A DNA stretch of 11,672 bases from an uncultured Coriobacteriaceae bacterium (GTDB taxonomy: Bacteria > Actinomycetota > Coriobacteriia > Coriobacteriales > Eggerthellaceae). The notes under the pieces were generated by a model. The model was given only the letters and a program-made list of their open reading frames with translations. It made no database searches and was not told the DNA's origin. This document shows, in pieces, positions 1-6,745 of this stretch. The stretch is from NCBI GenBank assembly GCA_900552365.1, contig URZP01000043.1, forward strand, positions 1 through 11,672, written 5' to 3'. The position numbers and the translations under genes were made by a program. Numbering within the stretch: the stretch's first letter is position 1; each line of letters begins with the position of its first letter.

Positions 1-16
1 GAAAGACCTACTCTGA
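1..16 (+). CDS. Possible 3' tail of scpA (partial)
   Basis: The frame AAA-GAC-CTA-CTC-TGA ends in a stop at 14-16, ten bases before the scpB start, and its stop overlaps the scpB Shine-Dalgarno sequence. scpA normally sits directly upstream of scpB, so this is probably the end of ScpA (the kleisin-like partner in the SMC complex). Only four codons are visible, so identity rests on position alone; another frame at the left edge stays open and cannot be excluded. Confidence 0.35.
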
Positions 17-25
17 GGAGCATAT

Positions 26-733
26 ATGTTCGAGGGATTGCAAAAAGAGCAGTTGCCAGCCGCGCTTGAGGCTTTGCTGTTCGTTACGAACGAGCCGGTG
101 AACGCTATCACATTGGCGGAAATGCTCGAGTGCGATACTTCAGATGTCGTGCTAGGCCTTGAGGCGTTGCGCGACCGTCTTAAGCAGGATGAGCGCGGGA
201 TTCAGCTCATTGAGGTTGCCGGTGGTTGGCGTTTGTACACGCATCCAAGTTTTGATGCGCTTTTGCAGAAGTACGTCCTTTCCTGGGATACGCGTAAGAT
301 GTCTCAGGCGGCTCTCGAGGTGCTTTCCATCATTGCGTACGGACAGCCTATAACGCGTGCTCAGATTGCCGCCATACGTGGCGTGAATTCCGACGGTGTT
401 GTCAGCACGTTGCTCGATCGCGGGCTTATTCGCGAGGCTGGAACCTCTGACGCACCGGGTAATCCTGTTCTTTACGGCACGAGTGCGGCTTTTCTCGAGA
501 AATTCGGGCTGGCTTCCCCGCGTGATCTGCCTGATCTTGAGGGGTTCGCCCCCGACGAGAAGACTGCGCAGCTTATTCGCGAGCGTTTGGGTGCTGCTCA
601 GGCGGCTAACGAGCCCACAGACGATGAGGTGGCGGCGGGGATCGCGGGTCTTACAGGCATCGACGAATCTCCGTTTGCGACCGTTGAGAAGATCGATTTC
701 GATAGTCTGACGTTCGATATGGACAGTGAGTAG
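26..733 (+). CDS. scpB: Segregation and condensation protein B (ScpB)
   Basis: ScpB is the winged-helix dimer that binds ScpA and SMC in the bacterial condensin complex, which compacts and separates newly replicated origins. The protein has 235 residues. Residues about 8-80 form the first winged-helix domain and 90-160 the second, which carries the family signature: KMSQAALEVLSIIAYGQPIT at 91-110, then AIRGVNSDGV at 116-125, RGLIRE at 132-137 and LYGTS at 149-153. Residues after about 168 form an acidic, probably disordered tail, as is common in actinobacterial ScpB. The ATG start is fixed by GAGGAG at 15-20, five bases upstream. The next gene begins within its last codons, so the pair is probably co-translated. 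Assignment is firm. Confidence 0.96.
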   Translation: MFEGLQKEQLPAALEALLFVTNEPVNAITLAEMLECDTSDVVLGLEALRDRLKQDERGIQLIEVAGGWRLYTHPSFDALLQKYVLSWDTRKMSQAALEVLSIIAYGQPITRAQIAAIRGVNSDGVVSTLLDRGLIREAGTSDAPGNPVLYGTSAAFLEKFGLASPRDLPDLEGFAPDEKTAQLIRERLGAAQAANEPTDDEVAAGIAGLTGIDESPFATVEKIDFDSLTFDMDSE

Positions 734-1670
734 AGTGAGCAACGCCGAAAGCGACAACATGAATGATTCCGCGATCGACGACACGGTCGTTTCGAGCCCT
801 GATTTCTCCGATCGCCCTGAAGACGGCGAGGGGGGACGTCTTGTCCCTATGCGCCTGCAGAAGTTCCTTGCACGTGCGGGTGCTGCATCAAGACGTGGCT
901 CCGAGAACCTTATGACCGCGGGTCGCGTTACCGTCAACGGGGAAGTGGTGACCGAGCTGGGAAGCAAGGTCGATCCGTTAGTCGATGTCGTGGCTGTCGA
1001 CGGTGTTGTCGTGAAGCTCGGCGATGGTTCGACTACCATCATGATGCATAAGCCCGCAGGGGTTATCACCACCATGCACGATCAGCTCGAGCGCCCCTGC
1101 GTTGCCGATTTGGCTCCGATCGATCGCTATCCCGGGCTTTTCCCGATCGGTCGTTTGGACACCGACACTACCGGTTTGCTTTTGTTTTCAACCGACGGCG
1201 AGCTTGGAAACGGCTTGCTTCATCCGCGTCATCACGTGAAGAAGGTCTATCTTGCCTGTGTGGAGGGCACCCCCTCGGCAAAGCAGCTTGACCAGCTTCG
1301 ACGGGGAATCCAGCTTGATGATGGGATGACCCAACCTGCCGAGGTCGAGATCCTGCAGGGTCGTAAAGTCGAGCGCGCTGCGGAGATGCTGGTTATGCCG
1401 TCGCAGGTGGTTCGCGGTGGTTCGCGCGTGTACGCCGAGATCCTGAAGGAGCGCTCGCGTGCGCGAAGCTACGTGAGCATCGGCATTAGGGAAGGACGCT
1501 ACCATCAGGTGAAGCGTATGTTCGCCGCCATCGGCCATCCCGTCGTGGCGCTTCATCGCGATACATTCGGGCCGCTTGATCTTGGCAGTCTCGAGCGCGG
1601 TTCATGGCGCGTTCTTTCCGATTCCGAGGTTGCGTCTCTTAAAGCGGCTATCGACGTCGCAGATAATTAA
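726..1670 (+). CDS. rluB: RluB/RsuA-family rRNA pseudouridine synthase
   Basis: This enzyme isomerises one uridine in rRNA to pseudouridine. Of 314 residues, about 1-40 are an acidic, low-complexity leader; 42-92 form an S4 RNA-binding domain (LQKFLARAGAASRR at 44-57, GRVTVNG at 66-72); the catalytic domain follows, with KPAG at 109-112, the active-site Asp145 in GRLD (142-145) and YHQVKRMF at 259-266. The S4 domain looks RluB-like (23S U2605 in E. coli), but PRHHVKKVYL and YHQVKRMF look more like RsuA (16S U516). The symbol follows the scpB-rluB synteny of Actinobacteria, so the target base is uncertain. The start is uncertain too: GTG 726 overlaps scpB by eight bases, while GTG 735 has a weak AGTGAG upstream and ATG 759 is also possible. 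All lie before the S4 domain. Confidence 0.9.
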   Translation: MSRVSNAESDNMNDSAIDDTVVSSPDFSDRPEDGEGGRLVPMRLQKFLARAGAASRRGSENLMTAGRVTVNGEVVTELGSKVDPLVDVVAVDGVVVKLGDGSTTIMMHKPAGVITTMHDQLERPCVADLAPIDRYPGLFPIGRLDTDTTGLLLFSTDGELGNGLLHPRHHVKKVYLACVEGTPSAKQLDQLRRGIQLDDGMTQPAEVEILQGRKVERAAEMLVMPSQVVRGGSRVYAEILKERSRARSYVSIGIREGRYHQVKRMFAAIGHPVVALHRDTFGPLDLGSLERGSWRVLSDSEVASLKAAIDVADN

Positions 1671-1716
1671 CGGTCGATTCTGGGTTTGGCATGTTCAGCC
1701 GTCCCTTGACGGGAAA

Positions 1717-1725
1717 TGCTAGAAT
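1717..1725 (+). promoter_or_regulatory. Candidate extended -10 promoter for tyrA
   Basis: TGCTAGAAT at 1717-1725 matches the extended -10 pattern TGnTATAAT with one mismatch in the hexamer. No convincing -35 lies 16-18 bases upstream; TTCAGC at 1694-1699 is 20 bases away, though extended -10 promoters often do without one. Transcription would start near 1732, about 40 bases before the tyrA start. The small inverted repeat CCGTC/GACGG at 1699-1712 lies just upstream and might be a weak stem or a protein site. Confidence 0.45.
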
Positions 1726-1752
1726 GACCTGAAAAGCGGTATCTATTTAATT

Positions 1753-1760
1753 GAAAGGGG
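1753..1760 (+). promoter_or_regulatory. Ribosome binding site of tyrA in a small stem-loop
   Basis: GAAAGGGG at 1753-1760 is the only purine-rich stretch before the tyrA ATG at 1771, with ten bases between. GAAAG (1753-1757) can pair with CTTTC (1761-1765) around a GGG loop, so the site could be partly masked in the mRNA. The stem has only five pairs, three of them A-U, and is probably weak. Confidence 0.45.
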
Positions 1761-1770
1761 CTTTCTCCAG

Positions 1771-2946
1771 ATGGCTCTCTCAGCGGAACAAACCCCTAAA
1801 CAATGCCCGTTCTCGGCGATAGCCGTTGTTGGATTGGGTTTGATAGGTTCGTCTTGTGCATCGGCTGTCAAGCGCGTTTGGCCTGATGTCCGCGTTTTCG
1901 GAGTCGATACGGACGACCGCACGCTGCGCATCGCATTGGAGAAGGGGATGGTTGACGGCTGCTCTCGTCCCGATGGCGACGCCTTTCGGTCGTTCGTCAT
2001 CGATTCATGCGATCTGGTGCTGATCGCTACTCCCGTTGGTGTTGCCGAGTATTATTTCGAGCGTCTTGCCGATTGGGGCTATTCCGGTTTGATTTCCGAT
2101 ACTGCTTCCACGAAAAGCCGTATCTGCGAGATGGCGGCTCGCGCTCTTAAGGCTCCCGAAAAGTTCGTCCCGGGACATCCCATGTGCGGCTCCGAGAAGA
2201 ACGGCATTGAAGGGTGCCGTGCTGACATGTTCCAAGGCGCTTACTGGATTTTATGTCCCGATCAGGGAACCGATGGTGACGACATCCAGCATCTGCATGA
2301 GTTCACGACCGGTCTTGGCGCCCGCATGATCTCGCTTCCCCGTGAACAACACGATCGCGCTGTCGCGGTGGTAAGCCATGTCCCGCATCTTGTTGCGTCG
2401 TCGTTGGTCACGCTTGCCGACCATGCTTCACGCGAGCAGCGAAACATCATGCGGTTGGCTGCGGGTGGTTTCAAAGACACCACGCGTATCGCAGCAGGTT
2501 CGGCCGATCTATGGACAGGCATCGAATTCGATAATTCCGCTGAGGTTCTTTCCGGCATCGACGATATGTGCGACATCCTGCAATCGTTTGCACGCTCCTT
2601 GCGCGAAGACGACCGCGTTTCCATGAAGAATCAGTTGCAGCAGGCGGCCGAGCTCAGGCGAGAACTGCCCGCGGCGTGGGTGCCATCGTCCGAGCGCATG
2701 ATAGAGGTTCGCATTCCGGTGCCTCAACGCAACGGCGTCGTTGCCGAGGTCACAACCATAGCAAGCTCGGTCGGCTGCAACATCCAGTCGATCGAGATCG
2801 ACCATGTTACCGAGAACAGCGCTGTTCTGAACATGCTGCTAACCGATGAAGGAGATATCGGTAAGCTGTCGTTTGAGCTGATCAACGCCGGATTCTCGGT
2901 TTCGTTCAGCCCGTTGTCACCGAAGGAGCATACTCATGTCGACTGA
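1771..2946 (+). CDS. tyrA: Prephenate dehydrogenase (TyrA) with ACT domain
   Basis: TyrA oxidatively decarboxylates prephenate to 4-hydroxyphenylpyruvate with NAD(P)+, the committed step to tyrosine. The protein has 391 residues. The Rossmann dinucleotide loop is GLGLIGSS at 21-28, with an acidic residue ending strand 2 at Asp46, favouring NAD+. Further family marks are SDTASTK at 109-115, GHPMCGSE at 135-142 with the substrate-site His136, and SHVPH at 202-206. Residues 311-379 form a C-terminal ACT domain, as in Bacillus TyrA, where it is associated with feedback control; tyrosine inhibition here is inferred. There is no fused chorismate mutase. It follows the longest intergenic gap and so probably begins a transcription unit. 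Its last 11 bases overlap aroA, pairing two enzymes of the shikimate-tyrosine route. Confidence 0.95.
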   Translation: MALSAEQTPKQCPFSAIAVVGLGLIGSSCASAVKRVWPDVRVFGVDTDDRTLRIALEKGMVDGCSRPDGDAFRSFVIDSCDLVLIATPVGVAEYYFERLADWGYSGLISDTASTKSRICEMAARALKAPEKFVPGHPMCGSEKNGIEGCRADMFQGAYWILCPDQGTDGDDIQHLHEFTTGLGARMISLPREQHDRAVAVVSHVPHLVASSLVTLADHASREQRNIMRLAAGGFKDTTRIAAGSADLWTGIEFDNSAEVLSGIDDMCDILQSFARSLREDDRVSMKNQLQQAAELRRELPAAWVPSSERMIEVRIPVPQRNGVVAEVTTIASSVGCNIQSIEIDHVTENSAVLNMLLTDEGDIGKLSFELINAGFSVSFSPLSPKEHTHVD

Positions 2947-4261
2947 TGATGTTAAGACGATCGAGCCTTTGTCCGGCCCTTTGTCGGGCTCTTGCGTCGT
3001 TCCTGGAGACAAAAGCATTTCTCACCGTGCCGTTTTGTTCTCGGCTATGGCCGAGGGAGCATCGCGCTTGAGCGGGGTGCTTGACTCAAGCGATGTGCGC
3101 GCTTCGATTAACGCGGTAAGAAAGCTCGGTGCCGAGGTCACGCTCGAAAAGCAGCCCGACGGCAGTCTGTCGGGTGGCGTGGTCGGGTGGGGCGCGAAAG
3201 GCCCCAAGCAGCCTGACGGTCCGATTTACTGCGCTAACTCGGGAACGACCGCGCGTCTTTTGATGGGCATCCTTGCTCCGTGGGATATCGAGGTTAAGAT
3301 CACCGGCGACGAATCTCTTTCCCGCAGACCGATGCGTCGCATCACGGCGCCTCTGATGAAGATGGGTGTGAGCTTCGACCCCGCCGGCGCCGAAACCCTT
3401 CCCATCGTCGAGCGCGGAACGCGCGATCTGCGGGCGATTTCCTACGATTCGCCCATGGCTTCCGCTCAGTTGAAAACTGCTGTGTTGCTTGCCGGCGTGT
3501 ATGCGAATGGAATCACTACGGTCAACGAACCGTCTACTTCGCGCAATCACACCGAGCTCATGCTGCCCGAGTTCGGCGTCGAAACCACTGCTTCCGAGCT
3601 TTCGGCTAGCGTGAACGGTCCTGCCGTCTTGAGGTCGTGCGAGGTCGTCGTTCCCGGCGACCCCTCTTCTGCGGCTTTCCTGATTTGCGCTGCCTTGTTG
3701 AAGAAGGGAAGCGCCATTCAGATCGAGAACGTCAGCCTGAATACTGCGCGAACCGGCTTTTTCCGCACTCTTGAGCGCATGGGCGCCGATATCGAGGTTC
3801 ATAGAACCGGATCGTCGGGTAAGGAGCCTTTCGGCGTGATGTCGGCATGTTATTCTGGTAAGCTGCGCGGATGCGAGGTTCCGGGATCCAAGATCGCCAG
3901 TTTGGTCGATGAGGTTCCGATTCTGGCATTGATTGCGGCGTTCGCTCGCGGCGTTACGGTTTTCCGCGATGCGGGCGAGCTTCGCGCTAAAGAGACCGAC
4001 CGTCTTACTGCTGTGCGCAACGGTCTGGCGCAGCTTGGTGTCGATTCCTGGATTGAAGGCGACGACCTGTTCGTAGAGGGCAATCCCGATCTTGAGATCC
4101 CTGACGGCATCGTGTTCGATTCTCTTGGCGATCATCGTCTTGCCATGACATGGTCGCTTGTCGGCTTGACTGGGGAAAAGCCCGTTGGCATCAAGAACTT
4201 CTCGTGCGTTGATGTAAGCTACCCCGATTTTTTGAAAGACATAGAAAGGCTCGTTCGATGA
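2936..4261 (+). CDS. aroA: 3-phosphoshikimate 1-carboxyvinyltransferase (EPSP synthase)
   Basis: AroA transfers the enolpyruvyl group of PEP to shikimate-3-phosphate, the sixth step of the shikimate pathway and the target of glyphosate. The 441 residues contain GDKSISHR at 24-31 (Lys26, Ser27, Arg31 contact substrates), NSGTTARLL at 101-109, GDESLSRRPM at 124-133, SAQLK at 176-180, RNHTE at 203-207, PGDPSSAAF at 240-248, the catalytic Asp325 in DEVP, KETDR at 352-356 and DHRLAM at 399-404. GDKS, SAQxK and RxHxE mark it as class II (Bacillus/CP4-like) rather than E. coli-like. The ATG start at 2936 has a strong AAGGAG at 2923-2928, seven bases upstream and inside tyrA. Its stop overlaps the cmk start as ATGA. 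Confidence 0.97.
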   Translation: MSTDDVKTIEPLSGPLSGSCVVPGDKSISHRAVLFSAMAEGASRLSGVLDSSDVRASINAVRKLGAEVTLEKQPDGSLSGGVVGWGAKGPKQPDGPIYCANSGTTARLLMGILAPWDIEVKITGDESLSRRPMRRITAPLMKMGVSFDPAGAETLPIVERGTRDLRAISYDSPMASAQLKTAVLLAGVYANGITTVNEPSTSRNHTELMLPEFGVETTASELSASVNGPAVLRSCEVVVPGDPSSAAFLICAALLKKGSAIQIENVSLNTARTGFFRTLERMGADIEVHRTGSSGKEPFGVMSACYSGKLRGCEVPGSKIASLVDEVPILALIAAFARGVTVFRDAGELRAKETDRLTAVRNGLAQLGVDSWIEGDDLFVEGNPDLEIPDGIVFDSLGDHRLAMTWSLVGLTGEKPVGIKNFSCVDVSYPDFLKDIERLVR

Positions 4262-4929
4262 TCGTTGCAATTGATGGACCGGCTGGTGCCGGCAAATCGA
4301 CCGTTTCCAAGGAAGTGGCGCGCAGGCTGGGTTTCACCTGCCTTGACACCGGCGCCATGTATCGCGTTATTGCCTGGCAGGCAATTCAGAACGGCGTTGA
4401 CTTCGACGATTCGCGGGGGCTTGACCAGGTTGCCAACAATTACCGCATCGAGTTCGCTTATGATCAGGGCGAGCCGTCTCCGAGCGGTGTTTTGATGGGC
4501 GGCGTCGACGTGACCCGCGCGATTCGTACTGCCGAGATCGATCGCGCCGTCAGCCTTGTCTCGAAAGAGCCGCTCGTTCGTACGGCCTTGGTTGCCCAGC
4601 AACAGCGTATTGGCAACAGTGGCAATTACGTAGTCGAAGGCCGCGATATCGGAACCGTCGTCTTTCCGGACGCGGCGGTTAAGGTGTTCCTGTTCGCCTC
4701 TGCCGAAGAGAGGGCGCGCCGTCGTGTGGCTCAAAACGCCGAGCGAGGCATAGGCTCTGTTGATTACGACGAGGTCCTTGCCGACATCGTGAAGCGTGAT
4801 GAGATCGACTCGTCGCGCGATTCGTCGCCGCTTGAACCGGCTGCCGATGCTGTCATGCTCGACTCTTCCGATCTCTCCATCGAGGAAGTCATCGAGAAGA
4901 TCTGCCAGCTTGCCAAAGCTCATCTGTAG
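4258..4929 (+). CDS. cmk: Cytidylate kinase
   Basis: Cmk phosphorylates CMP and dCMP with ATP, recycling CMP from RNA turnover and phospholipid synthesis. The 223 residues show a P-loop GPAGAGKST at 7-15, DTGAMYR at 30-36 in the CMP-binding region, EGRDIGT at 127-133, and the lid/active-site arrangement RDEIDSSRD at 180-188. Length matches the usual 220-230 residues. The ATG shares ATGA with the aroA stop, and GAAAGG at 4244-4249 lies eight bases upstream, so translation is probably coupled to aroA. cmk next to aroA on one side and plsC on the other is a common bacterial arrangement. Confidence 0.97.
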   Translation: MIVAIDGPAGAGKSTVSKEVARRLGFTCLDTGAMYRVIAWQAIQNGVDFDDSRGLDQVANNYRIEFAYDQGEPSPSGVLMGGVDVTRAIRTAEIDRAVSLVSKEPLVRTALVAQQQRIGNSGNYVVEGRDIGTVVFPDAAVKVFLFASAEERARRRVAQNAERGIGSVDYDEVLADIVKRDEIDSSRDSSPLEPAADAVMLDSSDLSIEEVIEKICQLAKAHL

Positions 4930-4944
4930 AAAGTCGGGGCATCG

Positions 4945-5895
4945 ATGTCCGATCAGCAAGATAAGCAGCAAGACAAGCTCGCGCAGGATGAGAAAAGCGC
5001 GAAGCGACCGGCGTATGAGAAGTGCTGGGACATGCCGTTCGGCGGCACGTCGCCCGAGAAGCATGTCTCTCCTATCGTGGCTCATATCATCGTCGGCTTC
5101 GTCGGTTTTGTTTTCAAGATCCTGTTCCGCTACCGCGTCGATAACCGCGAAAGCCTTGACGCTTTCGCTGATAAATCGGGCGTGGTCATCATCGCGAATC
5201 ACACGTCGTTCTTGGACGTCGTGTTCATCTATCTGTCGGTAAGACCGAAACTTTGGCCCCGCATGATCGCGCGCAGCACTTTGTTCGAAGGCAAGCCGTA
5301 CATTTTCGCGTGGATACTTGCCCATTTGGGTGTGTTTCCCATCAAGCGCGATACGGCGGACAGGGCGGCCATTAAGCGCGCTTCCGGCATGTTGAAGAAC
5401 GACGAGGTCATCTGCATCATGCCCGAGGGAACGCGTCGCGGCAAGGGATCGAAAACCCCCGAAATCCACGGTGGTGCGGCGCTCATCGCGCGCATGGGCC
5501 ATGCGCCTATCCTTCCCATGACGGTTCGCGATGCCGAGAACGTGAAGCGCAAGGGCGAGCGTATTCGTTTCCCTAAAATCACCTGTGAATTCGGCGATCC
5601 CATCTTGGTTTCTGACTTCGACTTCCTTCCCAAACAGGACAAGCTTGATGGTTGCATGTGGTACGCCATGCGCGAGTGCTTCGCGCTCAGCCAGCGTGTT
5701 GCCCCAAGCGAGGTCGATATGAAGGCGCTGTTCCCCGATGGCAAGGACTACACCGAAGTGTTCGAAGAGCACCAGGTGGTGCATCACACCAGCGTCGAGC
5801 TCGTGAAAGAGATCGATAAGAAGAAGGCCCGTGCTGCCGAGCGCAAGGCGCGTTCATCGCAGGACGCTTCGGGCGATCAGCCCTCCGACAACTAA
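4945..5895 (+). CDS. plsC: 1-acyl-sn-glycerol-3-phosphate acyltransferase (PlsC family)
   Basis: PlsC adds the second acyl chain to lysophosphatidate, giving phosphatidate at the cytoplasmic membrane. The HxxxxD catalytic motif is NHTSFLD at 85-91 (His86, Asp91), and EGTR at 161-164 binds the glycerol phosphate. A hydrophobic segment at about 43-62 is the likely membrane anchor. At 316 residues it is longer than typical PlsC (about 200-250): there is a charged N-terminal lead of about 40 residues, and a C-terminal extension after about 235 ending in a Lys/Glu/Ala-rich helix (290-303) and a polar tail. The ATG has a weak site (GGGG at 4936-4939) and lies 15 bases after the cmk stop. plsY and gpsA downstream support the phospholipid role, but the exact acyl acceptor is inferred from family. 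Confidence 0.9.
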   Translation: MSDQQDKQQDKLAQDEKSAKRPAYEKCWDMPFGGTSPEKHVSPIVAHIIVGFVGFVFKILFRYRVDNRESLDAFADKSGVVIIANHTSFLDVVFIYLSVRPKLWPRMIARSTLFEGKPYIFAWILAHLGVFPIKRDTADRAAIKRASGMLKNDEVICIMPEGTRRGKGSKTPEIHGGAALIARMGHAPILPMTVRDAENVKRKGERIRFPKITCEFGDPILVSDFDFLPKQDKLDGCMWYAMRECFALSQRVAPSEVDMKALFPDGKDYTEVFEEHQVVHHTSVELVKEIDKKKARAAERKARSSQDASGDQPSDN

Positions 5896-5900
5896 GGCGG
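5894..5900 (+). promoter_or_regulatory. Ribosome binding site fixing the ispH start
   Basis: AAGGCGG overlaps the plsC stop; its AAGG core ends eight bases before ATG 5906. The reading frame stays open upstream to a GTG at 5831 inside plsC, but that lead shows no IspH similarity, so this site decides the start. Confidence 0.8.
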
Positions 5901-5905
5901 TCGAT

Positions 5906-6745
5906 ATGAACGTAGTCAAGGCCGATCATGCCGGTGCATGCTTCGGCGTTCAGCGAGCGCTCGACATTGCCCTTGAGGCATCGAAGTCCTCGGCGCGTGC
6001 CCATACGCTGGGCCCTTTGATCCATAACCCTATCGTGGTGCGTGAGCTTGCCGAGGCAGGAGTCGACGAGATTGCCTCGGTTTCCGAAGCTGATCCGAAC
6101 GACACGGTCATCATCCGAAGCCATGGCGTCACCCCGCAGGTCATGCGTGACGTTGAATCTCATGTGAAGAACGTCCTCGATGCGACGTGCCCCTTCGTTG
6201 CCGCTGCGCAAAAAGCGGCGTATCAGCTTGCCGAAAGACACGGCTGCGTCGTGGTCGTCGGCGAGGAAGGGCACCCCGAGGTGGAGGGCCTGACCGCTCG
6301 TGCCGCCGAGGCGCCTGCCCGCGTTATCGTCGCGTCGTCGCCTGACGACCTGCCCGATGACGTCTACGACCCTGTGGGAATCGTCGTCCAGACAACCCAG
6401 GAACGCGCCGCCCTCGATGCCGTGGTCGACGAGCTTCGCAAACGCGGCATCAACCCCGATGTTAAGAACACCATTTGCACGGCAACCAGTCAGCGTCAAG
6501 ATGCGGCGATCGAGATCGCTTCTCGGGTCGATGCTGTCGTGGTCATTGGCGGTCGCAACTCGTCGAATACCACGCGTCTTGCAAGCATCTGCCGCTCGGC
6601 ATGCGCGCGCACATATCATATAGAATCTCCGGACGAGCTTGATCCCTCGTGGTTTAAGGGGTGTGAAACCGTTGGAGTCACAGCTGGCGCGTCCACTCCT
6701 GAATCTCAGATTTCCCGTGTCATCGAATACTTGGAGACGCTGTGA
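5906..6745 (+). CDS. ispH: 4-hydroxy-3-methylbut-2-enyl diphosphate reductase (IspH)
   Basis: IspH (LytB) is the last enzyme of the MEP pathway, reductively dehydrating HMBPP to IPP and DMAPP with a [4Fe-4S] cluster. The three cluster cysteines are Cys12 (AGACFGV), Cys95 (DATCPF) and Cys191 (TICTAT). Substrate residues include His40 (LIHN), His73 (RSHG), His123 and Glu125 in GHPEVEG (122-128), Thr163, and NSSN at 218-221; VGVTAGAS at 257-263 is also typical. The 279 residues from ATG 5906 align with the standard N-terminus (MNVVKADHAGACFG), so the start is well placed. It implies the non-mevalonate route to isoprenoids. The gene lies ten bases after plsC and its stop overlaps the next start as GTGA. 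Confidence 0.97.
   Translation: MNVVKADHAGACFGVQRALDIALEASKSSARAHTLGPLIHNPIVVRELAEAGVDEIASVSEADPNDTVIIRSHGVTPQVMRDVESHVKNVLDATCPFVAAAQKAAYQLAERHGCVVVVGEEGHPEVEGLTARAAEAPARVIVASSPDDLPDDVYDPVGIVVQTTQERAALDAVVDELRKRGINPDVKNTICTATSQRQDAAIEIASRVDAVVVIGGRNSSNTTRLASICRSACARTYHIESPDELDPSWFKGCETVGVTAGASTPESQISRVIEYLETL
6733..6736 (+). promoter_or_regulatory. Ribosome binding site supporting a GTG start
   Basis: GGAG at 6733-6736, inside the end of ispH, lies five bases before GTG 6742. It supports this non-ATG start for the DUF512 protein and hence the reality of its basic N-terminal lead, although a start further in cannot be ruled out. Confidence 0.7.

Noticed and set aside
1699..1713. CCGTC/GACGG stem after rluB as an intrinsic terminator
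   Set aside because: Five pairs without a following U-tract; overlaps the putative tyrA promoter region instead.
1706..1734. TTGACG at 1706-1711 as a -35 box
   Set aside because: Only eight bases separate it from TAGAAT, and the hexamer 17 bases downstream (CTGAAA) is a poor -10. The extended -10 alone is the better reading.
3086..4270. A 394-codon minus-strand open frame opposite aroA
   Set aside because: Codon-aligned shadow ending where aroA uses a TCA codon (3086-3088); no independent evidence.
4219..5787. A 522-codon open frame on the minus strand opposite cmk and plsC
   Set aside because: It is in exact codon register with both genes, so it only shows that they lack TTA, CTA and TCA codons. 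The protein has no recognisable domain, while both sense genes have full motif sets.
5831..5905. Upstream extension of ispH to a GTG at 5831
   Set aside because: It would overlap plsC by 65 bases, adds 25 residues foreign to IspH, and the ATG at 5906 has a good ribosome site and the canonical N-terminus.
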